DNA of 64,000 nt from Liolophura sinensis (GCF_032854445.1 NC_088302.1:23139788-23203787); one strand, 5' to 3'; shown: positions 24,601 to 35,346, numbered from the stretch's first letter. The notes: generated by a model not told the origin, from the letters alone. Made by a program: numbers and translations.

Positions 24601-26680
24601 GCTCTGTATGAGGTTGTGGGTTGAGGTGTTGGGCTATGGTGCTGTATTTGAATATTGGCTCTGTGCTGGGTTGATGTACTTGCTCTGTATGAGGTTGTGG
24701 GTTGAGGTGTTGGGCTATGGTGCTGTATTTGAATATTGGCTCTGCACTGGGTTAATGATCTTGCTCTGTATGAGGTTGTGGGTTGAGGTGTTGGGCTATG
24801 GTGCTGTATTTGAATATTGGCTCTGTGCTGGGTTGATGTTCTTGCTCTGCATGAGGTTGTGGGTTGAGGTGTTGGGATGTGGTGCTGTAATTTGAATATT
24901 GGCACTGTGCTGGGTTGATGTTTTTGCTCTGTATGAGGTTGTGGGTTGAGGTGTTGGGCTATGGTGCTGTATTTGAATATTGGCTCTGCACTGGGTTAAT
25001 TATCTTGCTCTGTATGAGGTTGTGGGTTGAGGTGTTGGGCTATGGTGCTGCATTTGAATATTGGCTCTGCACTGGGTTAATGATCTTGCTCTGTATGAGG
25101 TTGTGGGTTGAGGTGTTGGGCTGTGGTGCTGTATTTGAATATTGGCTCTGTGCTGGGTTAATGATCTTGCTCTGTATGAGGTTGGGGGTTGAGGTGTTGG
25201 GATGTGGTGCTGTATTTGAATATTGGCTCTGCACTGGGTTAATGATCTTGGTCTGTATGAGGTTGTGGGTTGAGGTGTTGGGCTATGGTGCTGTATTTGA
25301 ATATTGGCTCTGCACTGGGTTAATGATCTTGCTCTTTATGAGGTTGTGGGTTGAGGTGTTGGGCTATGGTGCTGTATTTGAATATTGGCTCTGTGCTGGG
25401 TTGATGTTCTTGCTCTGCATGAGGTTGTGGGTTGGGGTGTTGGGATGTGGTGCTGTATTTGAATATTGGCTCTGCACTGGGTTAATGATCTTGCTCTGTA
25501 TGAGGTTGTGGGTTGAGGTGTTGGGCTGTGGTGCTGTATTTGAATATTGGCTCTGTGCTGGGTGGATGTACTTGCTCTGCATGAGGTTGTGGGTTGAGGT
25601 GTTGGGATGTGGTACTGTATTTGAACATTGGCTCTGCACTGGATTGATGGTCTTGCTCTGTATGAGGTTGTGGGTTGAGGTGTTGGGCTGTGGTGCTGTA
25701 TTTGAATATTGGCTCTGCACTGGGTTAATGATCTTGCTCTGTATGAGGTTGAGGTGTTGGGATATGGTGCTGTATTTGAATATTGGCTCTGCACTGGATT
25801 GATGATCTTGCTCTGTATGAGGTTGTGGGTTGAGGTGTTGGGCTGTGGTGCTGTATTTGAATATTGGCTCTGTGCTGGGTTGATGATCTTGCTCTGTATG
25901 AGGTTGTGGGTTGGGGTGTTGGGATATGGTGCTGTATTTGAATATTGGCTCTGTGCTGGGTGGATGTACTTGCTCTGCATGAGGTTGTGGGTTGGGGTGT
26001 TGGGATATGGTGCTGTATTTGAATATTGGCTCTGCACTGGGTTAATGATCTTGCTCTGTATGAGGTTGTGGGTGGAGGTGTTGGGCTATGGTGCTATATT
26101 TGAATATTGGCTCTGCACTGGATTGATGATCTTGCTCTGTATGAGGTTGTGGGTTGAGGTGTTGGGCTGTGGTGCTGTATTTGAATATTGGCTCTGCACT
26201 GGGTTAATGATCTTGCTCTGTATGAGGTTGTGGGTTGAGGTGTTGGGATGTGGTGCTGTATTTGAATATTGGCTCTGTGCTGGGTTAATGATCTTGCTCT
26301 GTATGAGGTTGTGGGTTGAGGTGTTGGGCTGTGGTGCTGTATTTGAATATTGGCTCTGCACTGGGTTAATGATCTTGCTCTGTATGAGGTTGTGGGTTGA
26401 GGTGTTGGGCTGTGGTGCTGTATTTGAATATTGGCTCTGCACTGGGTTAATGATCTTGCTCTGTATGAGGTTGTGGGTTGAGGTGTTGGGCTGTGGTGCT
26501 GTATTTGAATATTGGCTCTGCACTGGGTTAATGATCTTGCTCTGTATGAGGTTGTGGGTTGAGGTGTTGGGATATGGTGCTGTATTTGAATATTGGCTCT
26601 GCACTGGATTGATGATCTTGCTCTGTATAAGGTTCGGGGTTAAGGTGTTGTTCTGGGTTTGAATGAGCTTCTGGGCTGGA
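21601..26680. repeat. 81-bp minisatellite, about 60 copies
   Basis: The tandem array has a period of 81 bp (GTATGAGGTT at 21851 and 21932). Each unit runs through GAGGTTGTGGGTTGAGG, TGTTGGG(A/C)T(G/A)TGG, TGCTGTATTTGAATATTGGC and CTCTG, then one of three linked types: CACTGGGTTAATGATCTTG, TGCTGGGTTGATGTTCTTG, or TGCTGGGTGGATGTACTTG. Four units are 82 bp, one near 22718 is 79 bp and one near 25748 is 74 bp. Decayed short units flank the array at 21601-21735 and 26640-26680. Three of six frames lack stops in the consensus, which gives overlapping ORFs of up to 339 codons on both strands. Each unit also carries four G-runs within 22 bp on the plus strand. Confidence 0.95.
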
Positions 26681-28310
26681 TTGGTTTGGGTGGGATTTTT
26701 TTCTTTGGTGCCACAGCTTGGCAGCCTTAGCTCTATGGTGTCACCACACTGTGCATAATATAAAAAGAGAGTTTAGTAAGAAAGGATGTCCTTTCTTTAT
26801 AGATTAGCCATAGTTGTCTTTAGACAAATGACATGTGTATACTTCGTTTTAATTAATTAACTTAAAACAGTGGTAATAATGTGTTTATGATGATGTAAAA
26901 TTCTGGAAATGACACAACTAATTCATCTCTTGACAACTATTATGTCAGTTAAGATGGCCTGAAAGCCTGCACGGCTGCCTGTAATATTGTTGACAATAAA
27001 GTTCGCTTGAAAATAAAAATTGATGAATCAAAATTTTCTAATGGTTAAACGTAAACAGCAAACGTCACCCCCCACCCCCCGCTCTCAAAGGCTAAATTTT
27101 GGAAGTTTGTTACAGACAAGACAACTGTTAAAAATTCATGTACATATAATACCATATTAAAACGAGGCTGATTTTGGTTGACCATGCAGTGCAAAGTTAA
27201 AAGTTAAAGTTATGATGCTAGATTCATTGAGCTCCTGGAGCTCCCATGACAGTGAATTGTTAGAAATCTCTCTTGACCTTTGTTGTGTCTGGCATGACCT
27301 GTACAACAAGTCGCTCAATAAAATAAAGTGTAGGCGTGAGAATTGCTGTGGGAATGAGAGCGCATCATGATGCCAAAGTCTCCAAAGTCTGCCTGTCAGA
27401 TCGGCTGGCCAAGCATTCATGTAGCCTTTACCCCTGGGATAGGAATGTCTGTTCGGATGAGAAGTTTACTCTTCTCACACTGTGCATTTTGTATGTCACA
27501 ATTGTTGTGAGTTATGAATTTGTAATGACAGGTATATTTGTGTATGTGGTATCATGATGGTGGACTCTATTGTTGCATGTGTATATGGAATGTGCAGGAA
27601 TTGTATTTCATGGACAAAGACAACTGGATACTGACATTGGGCTCAGCCTAGAGTCACTATGGATGTCTGCCAATATAAGCATCACAAGGGAATGGTGTGG
27701 AGCAGAAAGGGAGAAACACTGGTGGGGAATTGATCAGCATGTAGGGTGGGAAGAGTGCTGGGGTAGAGGGATTTGAGGACATAAGAGAGGAAGGGACAAC
27801 TGGGTAGTTAAGGCTAGTATATGACCTACTTGATGCCAGCTAGATGTGATAACTCGCCAGACCAGTGCCCACATACATCACTTGGTTTCCACAATTAAAT
27901 GCAATATTGTAGGATGAGAAGGTTGTTTAGGCTCGTCAGTCGAACCCCTAAAGTAGGAAGCGGGTGACAATGTTAATGTCATAACACCTCTAACCCTCAT
28001 TCATCATGGGTTGGGGTCTAGATGACATCTAAGCTCGAAGGGGCAAGTTTTACGGCTGTATAGCTGATTGTTAGCCAGGGAGGATCAACAGCGTGTCACA
28101 TGAAAACTCCGGGTAGTCAACCCATTACATGCATCTGTGATCACCTATAAATACTTAAATGTCAAAGAATTTTTTTTTTATCTTTTTGGACTTTCTTTTG
28201 ATTGGCTTTTGGAGTTTTTCTCATGTGAAATTTTATCTTGGAAATTAGGTGAGAGTAACCTGTGGAAAATATAAGCAGCTGGTGTAGAGATCAGTCTCTT
28301 AGCTGCTCGG
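26681..28310. other. Unique stretch, no gene seen
   Basis: There is a short C-rich tract near 27068-27081 and ordinary sequence otherwise. ORFs of 68-87 codons around 27160-27780 are unremarkable. A moderately complex region at about 27900-28130 shows no recognisable motif. Confidence 0.2.
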
Positions 28311-28535
28311 AGACTGACCCCGATGACTCAGTTGGTAGAACGTCTGCTTCGGGAGCGGTAGATCCAGGGTCAGTCCTGGGTTGGGTCACATCTAAGACCT
28401 TAAAAGAGGAAGTTGTAGCTTCGGGTGGGGTGGTTTACTTGCCTGTGGTAAGTCATCTCAGTAAAGCAGCTCTTGATAAAAGTGCATTGAGAAACATTAC
28501 ATGTTGAAATCTAAGTACTCACTCACTCTTACTAC
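28311..28535 (+). mobile_element. SINE family 2, internally deleted copy
   Basis: The head has GATGACTCAGTTGGTAGAAC, CTGCTTCGGGAGCGGTAGATCC and a B-box-like GGTCAGTCC. The body resembles the copy at 18985-19350 (TAAGACCTTAAAAGAGGAAG, TTTACTTGCCTGTGGTAAG) but lacks roughly 60 bp of its middle. It ends in CTCACTCACTC without a clear GTACGACGTTAAAC block. It is older and more diverged than the other copy. Confidence 0.75.
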
Positions 28536-28577
28536 ACTGCTCCCACGAAATAATGCACTCATCCGGACCCAAAAGAT

Positions 28578-28908
28578 TCATATCCTGTCATAATCGAATC
28601 TGCTCGAAATTGAAACCTGACAAGGGAGATCATTTGTAATAGCTGGAATAAGCTGAATTCTGAACGTGACTGACGAAAGTTGTACGGTATGATACAAAAT
28701 GTACACAAGAATTTCATGTACTTGTGTTGATTGAGTTACCTTGTTTAATAAAACAATAACAGTTATAAAAATTCTTGCATGTCTTGCAATAAAGTCTTGA
28801 AATAATGGAACATTATCAGGTGTGAAGTGATTTACCATTGCTTCGCGAATCGAGAATCGATTGTCTTTGAGAAAGGCGAACAAGAGTGTGTCAAAAACAT
28901 CAAATCTG
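28578..28908 (-). other. Open reading frame with exon-like features, unrecognised
   Basis: On the minus strand a frame stays open for about 109 codons between two SINEs. Its product includes DVFDTLLFAFLKDNRFSIRE and FTPDNVPLFQDFIARH and is not a family I know. Ignoring the SINE that follows at 28912, the ancestral sequence upstream reads CCTCCTTTGTGTTTATTTTG then TGCAACAG, an acceptor-like tract. Inside the ORF AACAAG/GTAACTC is donor-like. A lost or former exon is possible, but so is chance: ORFs of this length are expected a few times in 64 kb. Confidence 0.2.
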
Positions 28909-28911
28909 TTG

Positions 28912-29160
28912 GGGGTTTGCGTGGCTCAGTTGGTTAGCGCACTAACGCAGCATAATGACCCAGGAGTCACTGTGAGTTCAAGTCCAGTTCATGCTGGCTT
29001 CCTCTCCGGCTGTAAGTGGGAAGGTCTGCCAGCAGCCTGCGGATGGTCGTGGGTTTCTCCTGGGCTCTGCCCAGTTTCCACCCACCATAATGCTGACCGC
29101 CGTCGTATACATGAAATATTATTGAGTACGGCATAAAACACCAATCAAATAAATAAATCA
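28912..29160 (+). mobile_element. SINE family 1, full length, with 13-bp target-site duplication
   Basis: This is one of the best copies of the family. The tRNA-like head has an A box (TGGCTCAGTTGG, 28922-28933) and a B box (GTTCAAGTCC, 28976-28985), the internal RNA polymerase III promoter. The body includes TTCCTCTCCGGCTGTAAG and CACCATAATGCTGACC. The end is GTACGGCATAAAACACC, then CAATCAAATAAATAAATC. A perfect duplication, ATCAAATCTGTTG, lies at 28899-28911 and 29161-29173. Confidence 0.92.
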
Positions 29161-29173
29161 ATCAAATCTGTTG

Positions 29174-30700
29174 CACAAAATAAACACAAAGGAGGATTCT
29201 TATCAAGTCAAGTCATAGGTCGAGCAAAGGTGACCCCACAATACATCTATTTCCATTTTCCCATTTTTATGTACATAACAGCTGAACAGATTGATAATGT
29301 TTTTCAAGCAAATTCCCTCGCTCAGGCAGGCAAACCTCATGGCAATTTGAAATAAACTGTGCTGAAACTTGTTCTACGTGGACGAACTCTCCACCATTCG
29401 GTGTTTTCGTAAATGTACTGAAAACTAAATGCACCAAACGGACTGCGCCAGATAGCAGGAGAATTCATAATTATGTGCAGAATGTTGCGCCAGCAAATTA
29501 CCCAAACACGTGTGCAACTGTTAAATTTCATCAGTGAAACTTTGTGATCCAGAAAATAAAAGTAAACAACTTGGAGTCAACAGCAGCATCATATGTGGAG
29601 GGCTTTAATAGCACCCAACAATCGTGAAGGGAAGCAATTCAGCTGAAATCACGGTTGCTCCTAGACTCCCACTCAAGCATGTCTCATTGTTTACGCAGGT
29701 ACGGTAGGATTACAATTGTCAGCACAGTTTTTATTTATCATATTACAAATTTATATTCACGACAATATATAAGACGAACTTGTGACAACAATTTTGGGGG
29801 ACATGAATAAAATGGGGGACACAACACCATCGCGTTAATTCTGATTTCTCCGTAAATCGATTCGTGTAAATTTGAAGGGGTCAGTGTACATGTAAGTGTA
29901 GCAGTAGTATGGCTTTGGCTTGTCTGTGGTAAACCTGTGGAAATTTGTGGAGCTTTCGTTAAAAGTGCAACCAAGTACTTTTTATGCTCCTTTGCAATCA
30001 CAGTAGGAGCATCTGAATGTTCAGCAGTCTGTACTGTGGACAAGAAGTGTTATAAACTAATTAAGTAAAACTGATTAAATTTGGTACATTCATGTTTTTA
30101 ATACTGTTGTCATGACCTGATTAATTTTTGAAGAAGTTTTCGTAATTTGGCTTTTTTTTTTTTTTTAACCCCCATTTTTACCAGATTGGTTTTGCTCAGA
30201 TTTTGAACATAACCTTGGATTTGAGCATTACACTTAGTAGGTGTCAACTTCTCAATAAATATGGGTGCCTTAATTTTGTGATGTTCCCCATAACTAATAA
30301 AGGGAGAGGGGGAGAGCATACATGTTTTGTAAACACCTACTGAGCAGTGTTAAGGTTGTATTTTTTTTAGCACACTTTCCAGATTCCTCCATCTTGTAGA
30401 AAGTTTAGGTTAAGGTGTTGATTTGTTATGGATGAAATGTAGAATTGATGTATTGAATTAGACGTATATAGAGGTCTTCAGCACCAAACCATATATCTGT
30501 TTATTATCACAGATTATTGGAAGATTTACTATATATATATATATAAACTCATTTGTAGAGGTCTGCATTTCTATGCAATTAGACCATTTCCAGTGTACCA
30601 CGATCAAATTGTTGGGGCGCTGTTGGCCAAGACAAAGGCCCATGGATTATTATGTCTGGCAACTGTGCGAAATGACTTCGCTAGTTCTGTACCCCCAGAA
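29174..30700. other. Unique stretch, no gene seen
   Basis: The sequence is A+T-rich. A poly-T run lies near 30152-30166 and an (AT)n run at 30529-30545. Around 29340-29470 there is some CpG-containing unique sequence. No ORF has a recognisable product. Confidence 0.2.
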
Positions 30701-30930
30701 AATTGCCCCAAAGGGCCCATTGAACCGTTTTCCCCAGCAACTCTCACATCCCACGCCTCCATACCCACCAACCCCACCTTGCACACAATTCTCCAGAAAT
30801 CATCTTAGTAGGAGAGCACGATATAATGCCAATCCGCCTAATTAACCAGCCTAACCTAATTAGACAGCAATAATTGCATCTTTATGGTTAGGCTAATTAT
30901 CATGCAATCAGGATGGTGTGTTTGATTTGC
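30701..30930. promoter_or_regulatory. Candidate enhancer-like island with homeodomain cores
   Basis: Several TAATTA cores lie within 70 bp, including CCTAATTAACC, CCTAATTAG and GGCTAATTATC. A perfect 9-bp inverted repeat, AGCCTAACC (30848-30856) and GGTTAGGCT (30886-30894), is centred on AATAATTGCATC. The overall look is that of a developmental enhancer core. Function is inferred. Confidence 0.3.
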
Positions 30931-31029
30931 GTGTTGAGGTGAATGGTTTCATCCCTTCGACCTTTGACCCAACAGATCTCAGTTTTGCTTCTGTCAGTAT
31001 ATGCCTTTTTTAAGAGGTTCTAAATCATG

Positions 31030-31430
31030 CCACTGAACTTATACTCTCTACCCAACACAATTTTCTAACCATGCAGCTTGTCACTTTCATATCACCCCTG
31101 CACTCTTGATGTGTGGGACAATGTCGTGCAAATTTCTAGCCATCATTTGTATGGCTGCCAGATTATATGTTAAATAATAAATCTGAACCTCGTCTGTGTA
31201 CATTTAATATCAGTCTCGTACACAGAATTTTCAAGATGGCCTGTGATCCGGCCATCCACTGCTCTTGGGCCTTGGCGGCAATAAATGGTTGACATTACAT
31301 GTAGGGCCATTTACGTGGCCTTGCACGAAGTTCATGGGCGATAATTTTTCTTCCACCAACATGGCATAAACAATGAGCTGGCTGTGTGAGGGGGAAGTGC
31401 ACACGACATTGGACAGCTCATCTGTTAAGT
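31030..31430. promoter_or_regulatory. Candidate conserved noncoding island
   Basis: The high-complexity sequence holds ACAATGTCGTGCAAAT at 31118-31133 (SOX-like and POU-like cores side by side), AAGATGGCC, GATCCGGCCATCC, TTGGCGGCAATAAATGG and GGCATAAACAATGAGC. It stands out from the A+T-rich flanks. The regulatory reading rests on motif content only. Confidence 0.28.
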
Positions 31431-32279
31431 GGTTGGTGGTTTACTACAAGCACTTTGATATGCCAAATCCTTAAGTACATGTATATGGCAGCTGATGTAT
31501 ACGTGAGATTTAAAGGCCCTTCATAATTACGTTTTCTTACCTGCATGCAGCGGTAATACCCAAGTCGATATTGGAGAATTAGTCATGTAATTCATCCAGG
31601 AAATCATGTGTACACTTACCGTGAACTTGAAAATATGCACGTGAACCTGTGTTCCTAGAGTCATTGAATCTGGTATGTCTGATTAAAAGGTTCATCTAAT
31701 CTTGATTCTGACCAACTGTTAACTTTTTTTAGATTATCCATCTTAGAACTCAGAAATTTCTAATGTCCACTGCTTGATGTGGACTTGAAATATTTTATTG
31801 GCACCAACATGATTAACCTGGTGAAGATTCTACAAGAATATAATGGTAATATTTAAAGAATTTTCAGATGTATACCATTATGTACATCCTGCAAGAAGGG
31901 AATAATTTGATTTGTGTTACATACGTAACCGCATTAATTGATTGTGTGAAATTAAAGTGTGCCTTGCGTGATCTCTTGACAAGATTCGATCAACGTAAAC
32001 ACATAACAGTTGTATGGAAATCTTTCATTTTGGTCATACACATGTGCATATACACATTAAAAATTCCAGTTGAGCATCTCCTGATTCAGTGAATGATTTC
32101 ATAGTTTAGATCATTAATTATGAAGGAGTCTGACACAATCTTGGGTTTGCAATGCGGGGTTCTTTAAAGGCAGAATTTCAGTAGCCTGGATTTTCGTTAT
32201 TCATGTGCCTCCATAGCATGTGCTTCTCTTTTTTTGACTTTGATATAATGTCTTTTGCTTGTGTGCCATGCAGACATCT
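31431..32279. other. Unique stretch, no gene seen
   Basis: This is plain A+T-rich sequence with no motif cluster or repeat. A 74-codon ORF at 31868-32092 is at chance length. Confidence 0.2.
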
Positions 32280-32592
32280 GTAAGTTGAGGTAATTAAGGT
32301 GTCTGTGAAAATCAGCGAGGATGTGCACCTGCATGAACAGGGTATCATCGCTCTTAAACGTGACAACGTGAGTCATAAGGTAGCCTCCTGCCAAGACGCA
32401 CTGAAGATGCATAATTCCTTGGGAGTGGGGCAAGCCGTGCCGCGTCCTGTCGCACAGTGCTACTCCAGTTCGCGGGTCTCAGAACAAAAGACGCGAATGC
32501 TGGGAGGCGGAAGGAAATTGTCCAAGCTTACATCTTGGATGGAGACGGATAGAAATGATGGGACGAGCATGTCCTTCATGTTGAGAGGTTAA
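32280..32592 (+). other. High-complexity island with open frame, unrecognised
   Basis: A plus-strand frame is open for about 97 codons (32299-32592) across GC-richer sequence. Within it AACGTGAGTCATAAG is donor-like, so VSVKISEDVHLHEQGIIAL could be the end of an exon. No acceptor is convincing, the minus strand is also open over 78 codons, and I recognise no family. I favour a noncoding element. Confidence 0.2.
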
Positions 32593-32622
32593 CAACAGTG
32601 GGGTTCCGTTGTAAAGAAAACG

Positions 32623-32702
32623 ACACACACACACACACACACACAAAAAAAAATGCTCAAAAAGAGAAAGAAAACAAAAAAAAAAAGAAGAAAAAAAAAA
32701 AT
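32623..32702. repeat. (AC)n microsatellite followed by A-rich tract
   Basis: About eleven AC repeats at 32623-32644 lead straight into A-runs interrupted by G and C up to about 32701. Confidence 0.9.
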
Positions 32703-34570
32703 GCTGGTCAAGTCAAAGGCTCTTGACAGGAAGTCCTGTCTTCTTACTGAAAAGGAAGATGGCCCCATGAATTGTGCTCTTAGAGAAAAGGTAACTACAG
32801 GGAAATTTAAATCCTGATTCACTGGCATATGCTTGGAGGGAGATGACAACTGCGCGTTGTTTTATGGCCGTAGGCATGGTCCTGGATCACAGGAATGACG
32901 ACAACACATCACATAGACTGTAAGGCCTCCCATGTCCCTGACTGTTTGCTCACGTTTGTCAGTGCTTCAGTAGTTTTCCTTTCACTGGACATGTCGTTGT
33001 TGTGATAGCTAGAGATGCGTTATTTTACACAGATACAAAAGCGCTGTGATGCTTCTCTAAAGGGACTGGCATTGTGGTGATTAAAGACTTTGAGATAATT
33101 TGTTATACTTTAATTTTTAAGCTACCACTCTACAGTCACAACTGCCTGACAGGACAGTGCTTATTGTATCTTAAACTAATAATCATTGATGCTCTCTACA
33201 GTTTTTGTATCCCTCGAATTGTTGTTCTTTTTTTTCTGAGAGAGGGAGGGGGAACGATATTGTTTTCATTTAGGTCTTCCCTTAAGAGATAAGCGTTTAT
33301 TGAATGTTACGGATTTCTGCAAAATACTGTTTTTCAACAAAATAATGATTTGGCTTCCAGCATTATGTCCAGTTTACTATTTGTTCTTGTTGACTGGAAG
33401 ATCTTGCAGAAAAATATAATTAGTCTATGTTAGATGAAAATATGGTGTGTTCATTTGCTACTTTGTGCACATATTCAAGTGGTTTTGTTCTCTTTGAAAA
33501 CTTCATGTTACCAAAACAAAATCATGTTATTAAAAAAATATGTTTGTGCCTTATGTTTTATCATTCTACATATTGACAATATGTCCTGTGAATGTGGAGA
33601 GAGGTGGCAATGAGGTACTCAGAAGCATATATTAAAAGAGAATAAATAGTAATGCTATATACTGCATAGGTGTTTGAATCTGTGAAATTAGGTAACAATC
33701 TGTTCGGTAGTGTGGCTAGATTGAGTGAAAACCTGCATGGAATAGACATTTTTTTACAGAATTTTTTCCACTACATACAGTTTTTCTTTTGAACAGACAC
33801 ACAGTGTACCCTCTAGTCACCAGTCCCTTTGATCATCATTTTTGGGTGAAATTTTAAAGAATCTGATCAGTATCTTGCTTGCTTAATGAAAATCTGTTTT
33901 GCGAGATTCACTCTGGAATTAGAATTAACGTCTGGGATGCAATAGCTAACTGCTAGGTTTCGTATTTCAAGATGTCAGCAGAATGCAATCTTCAGTTCAA
34001 TGGATTGACAATATGGAGCATTTGAGATAGTTGCAAGATGGAATCTAAAGGGACTACTAAATCCCCACTAAAATCCAACCAAATCTGATTGCTTTTCTTC
34101 TTAAATTTGCCTTTTTAATATGTTTCATTGGTCATCAATATTTACTACAGTAGCAGTATGGTGTTCGTATCAGTAAACCTTGTGTTTTTGTGCTGTCACA
34201 ATCCGTTAAATGGCCCCCCTGTGTTTAGCGTTGTAATGACTTCAATGATTGCCTTAGATTGCTAATAAACTCTTGCCATGGAAATTGCCAGATATGTTGA
34301 CAAACTTGTAAAATTCCTTCATGCATAATGCATGATGCATTACAAGTGCAAACTGCACATGTTTTTTTGTTAGTTATTTGGAGTTAAGAGATATACATCT
34401 AAAGTGGTTTTAAAGAGGTGTGTGAAAAAGAGTGTTTATTTTTCATATATTGAGGTCTAGACAACTTTAAGGCTATTGCCGAGAATTTGGTCACAGGCAT
34501 GGAAATATGGCTGTGAAATGTCACCACTCTGGAATACTCATATCATTCATACATTTAAAATTGTACTTGG
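32703..34570. other. Unique stretch, no gene seen
   Basis: The sequence is A+T-rich with short ORFs only. Near 34320-34360 there are short near-palindromes (AATGCATGATGCATT, GTGCAAACTGCAC). Confidence 0.2.
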
Positions 34571-34576
34571 GGAAAT

Positions 34577-34662
34577 TGAGAGTACATTTGAAAATGGAAG
34601 AGTATACATTTAGAAAAGCCAGAGTACATTTGGAAAAGCCAGAGTACATTTGGAAAAGCTTA
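34577..34662. repeat. 20-bp short tandem array, about four units
   Basis: AGAGTACATTTGGAAAAGCC occurs at 34621 and 34641 with a period of 20. Two diverged units lie just upstream (about 34578 and 34599). Confidence 0.85.
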
Positions 34663-34896
34663 AATGTGGTTGTCATATTTCAACGTTGATATTGGATTGG
34701 TGCCAGATTATCTCCATTATGTCAAGCTCTGTCAAGTAAGAGCTATAGCGTGTGAATGTATTGATCAGGTAGTAGTGTAATAGCAGCATCTTAGACGGCT
34801 TCCCTGTCAAATGTGGCACCCCTGTGGTGGCATGGTAGGATTTAAAATCTGTAATCGTGTCACGGGCTCTCTTGCTGTCTCCGTAAAAGGAATAGG

Positions 34897-35135
34897 AGGT
34901 TAAACACACCAATGTGGCACAATGATCCAGGAGCCTTCCACCAATGCGGTCACTGTGAGTTCAAGTCCAGCTCACGCTGGTTTCCGCCTGGCTGTACATG
35001 TGAAGGTCTGCAGAGGGTAATGGGTTTCTCGCAAGCTCTTCCTGTTTTCCTTCAACCATAATGCTAGCTGCTGTTGTAAGTGAAATATTTTTGACATTGG
35101 CGTAAAACACCAATTAAATAAATAAATAAATAAAT
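34897..35135 (+). mobile_element. SINE family 1, head-damaged copy with target-site duplication
   Basis: The A-box end of the head is lost, but GTGGCACAATGATCCAGGAG, the B box in GAGTTCAAGTCC and the full body are present. The end is TTGGCGTAAAACACC and a long (AAAT)n tail. Flanking repeats AAAAGGAATAGG (34885-34896) and AAAAAGAATAGG (35136-35147) form a 12-bp duplication with one mismatch. Confidence 0.85.
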
Positions 35136-35269
35136 AAAAAGAATAGGCAAGGTACTGATCGACCTTTAGTGTCTGTATAATGTGGCTCATAGTGGAATCA
35201 AGCCATGCCATGTCTGTCGTCTTCAGCATAGCATTCCAGTCATGCAGCACTGTATGAAACCACCATTCA

Positions 35270-35346
35270 GGGTGCGGTCTGCTACATGCATAATGACACA
35301 TGCAATGTGAAATATTACTTGACGGAGTCAACATTAAATCCCAGTC
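35270..35346 (+). mobile_element. Probable decayed SINE 3' end
   Basis: Blocks CATAATGACACATGC, GTGAAATATTACTTGACGG and GTCAACATTAAATCCC with a CAAACAAATAA tail follow the same order as the SINE 3' ends elsewhere in the window. The 5' part is not recognisable. Confidence 0.4.

Noticed and set aside
21601-26680. CRISPR-like array
   Set aside because: The copies are directly adjacent with no unique spacers, and the window is eukaryotic.
28912-28990. tRNA gene
   Set aside because: A and B boxes are present, but the sequence does not fold as a full tRNA and continues into a SINE body with a tail and target-site duplication.
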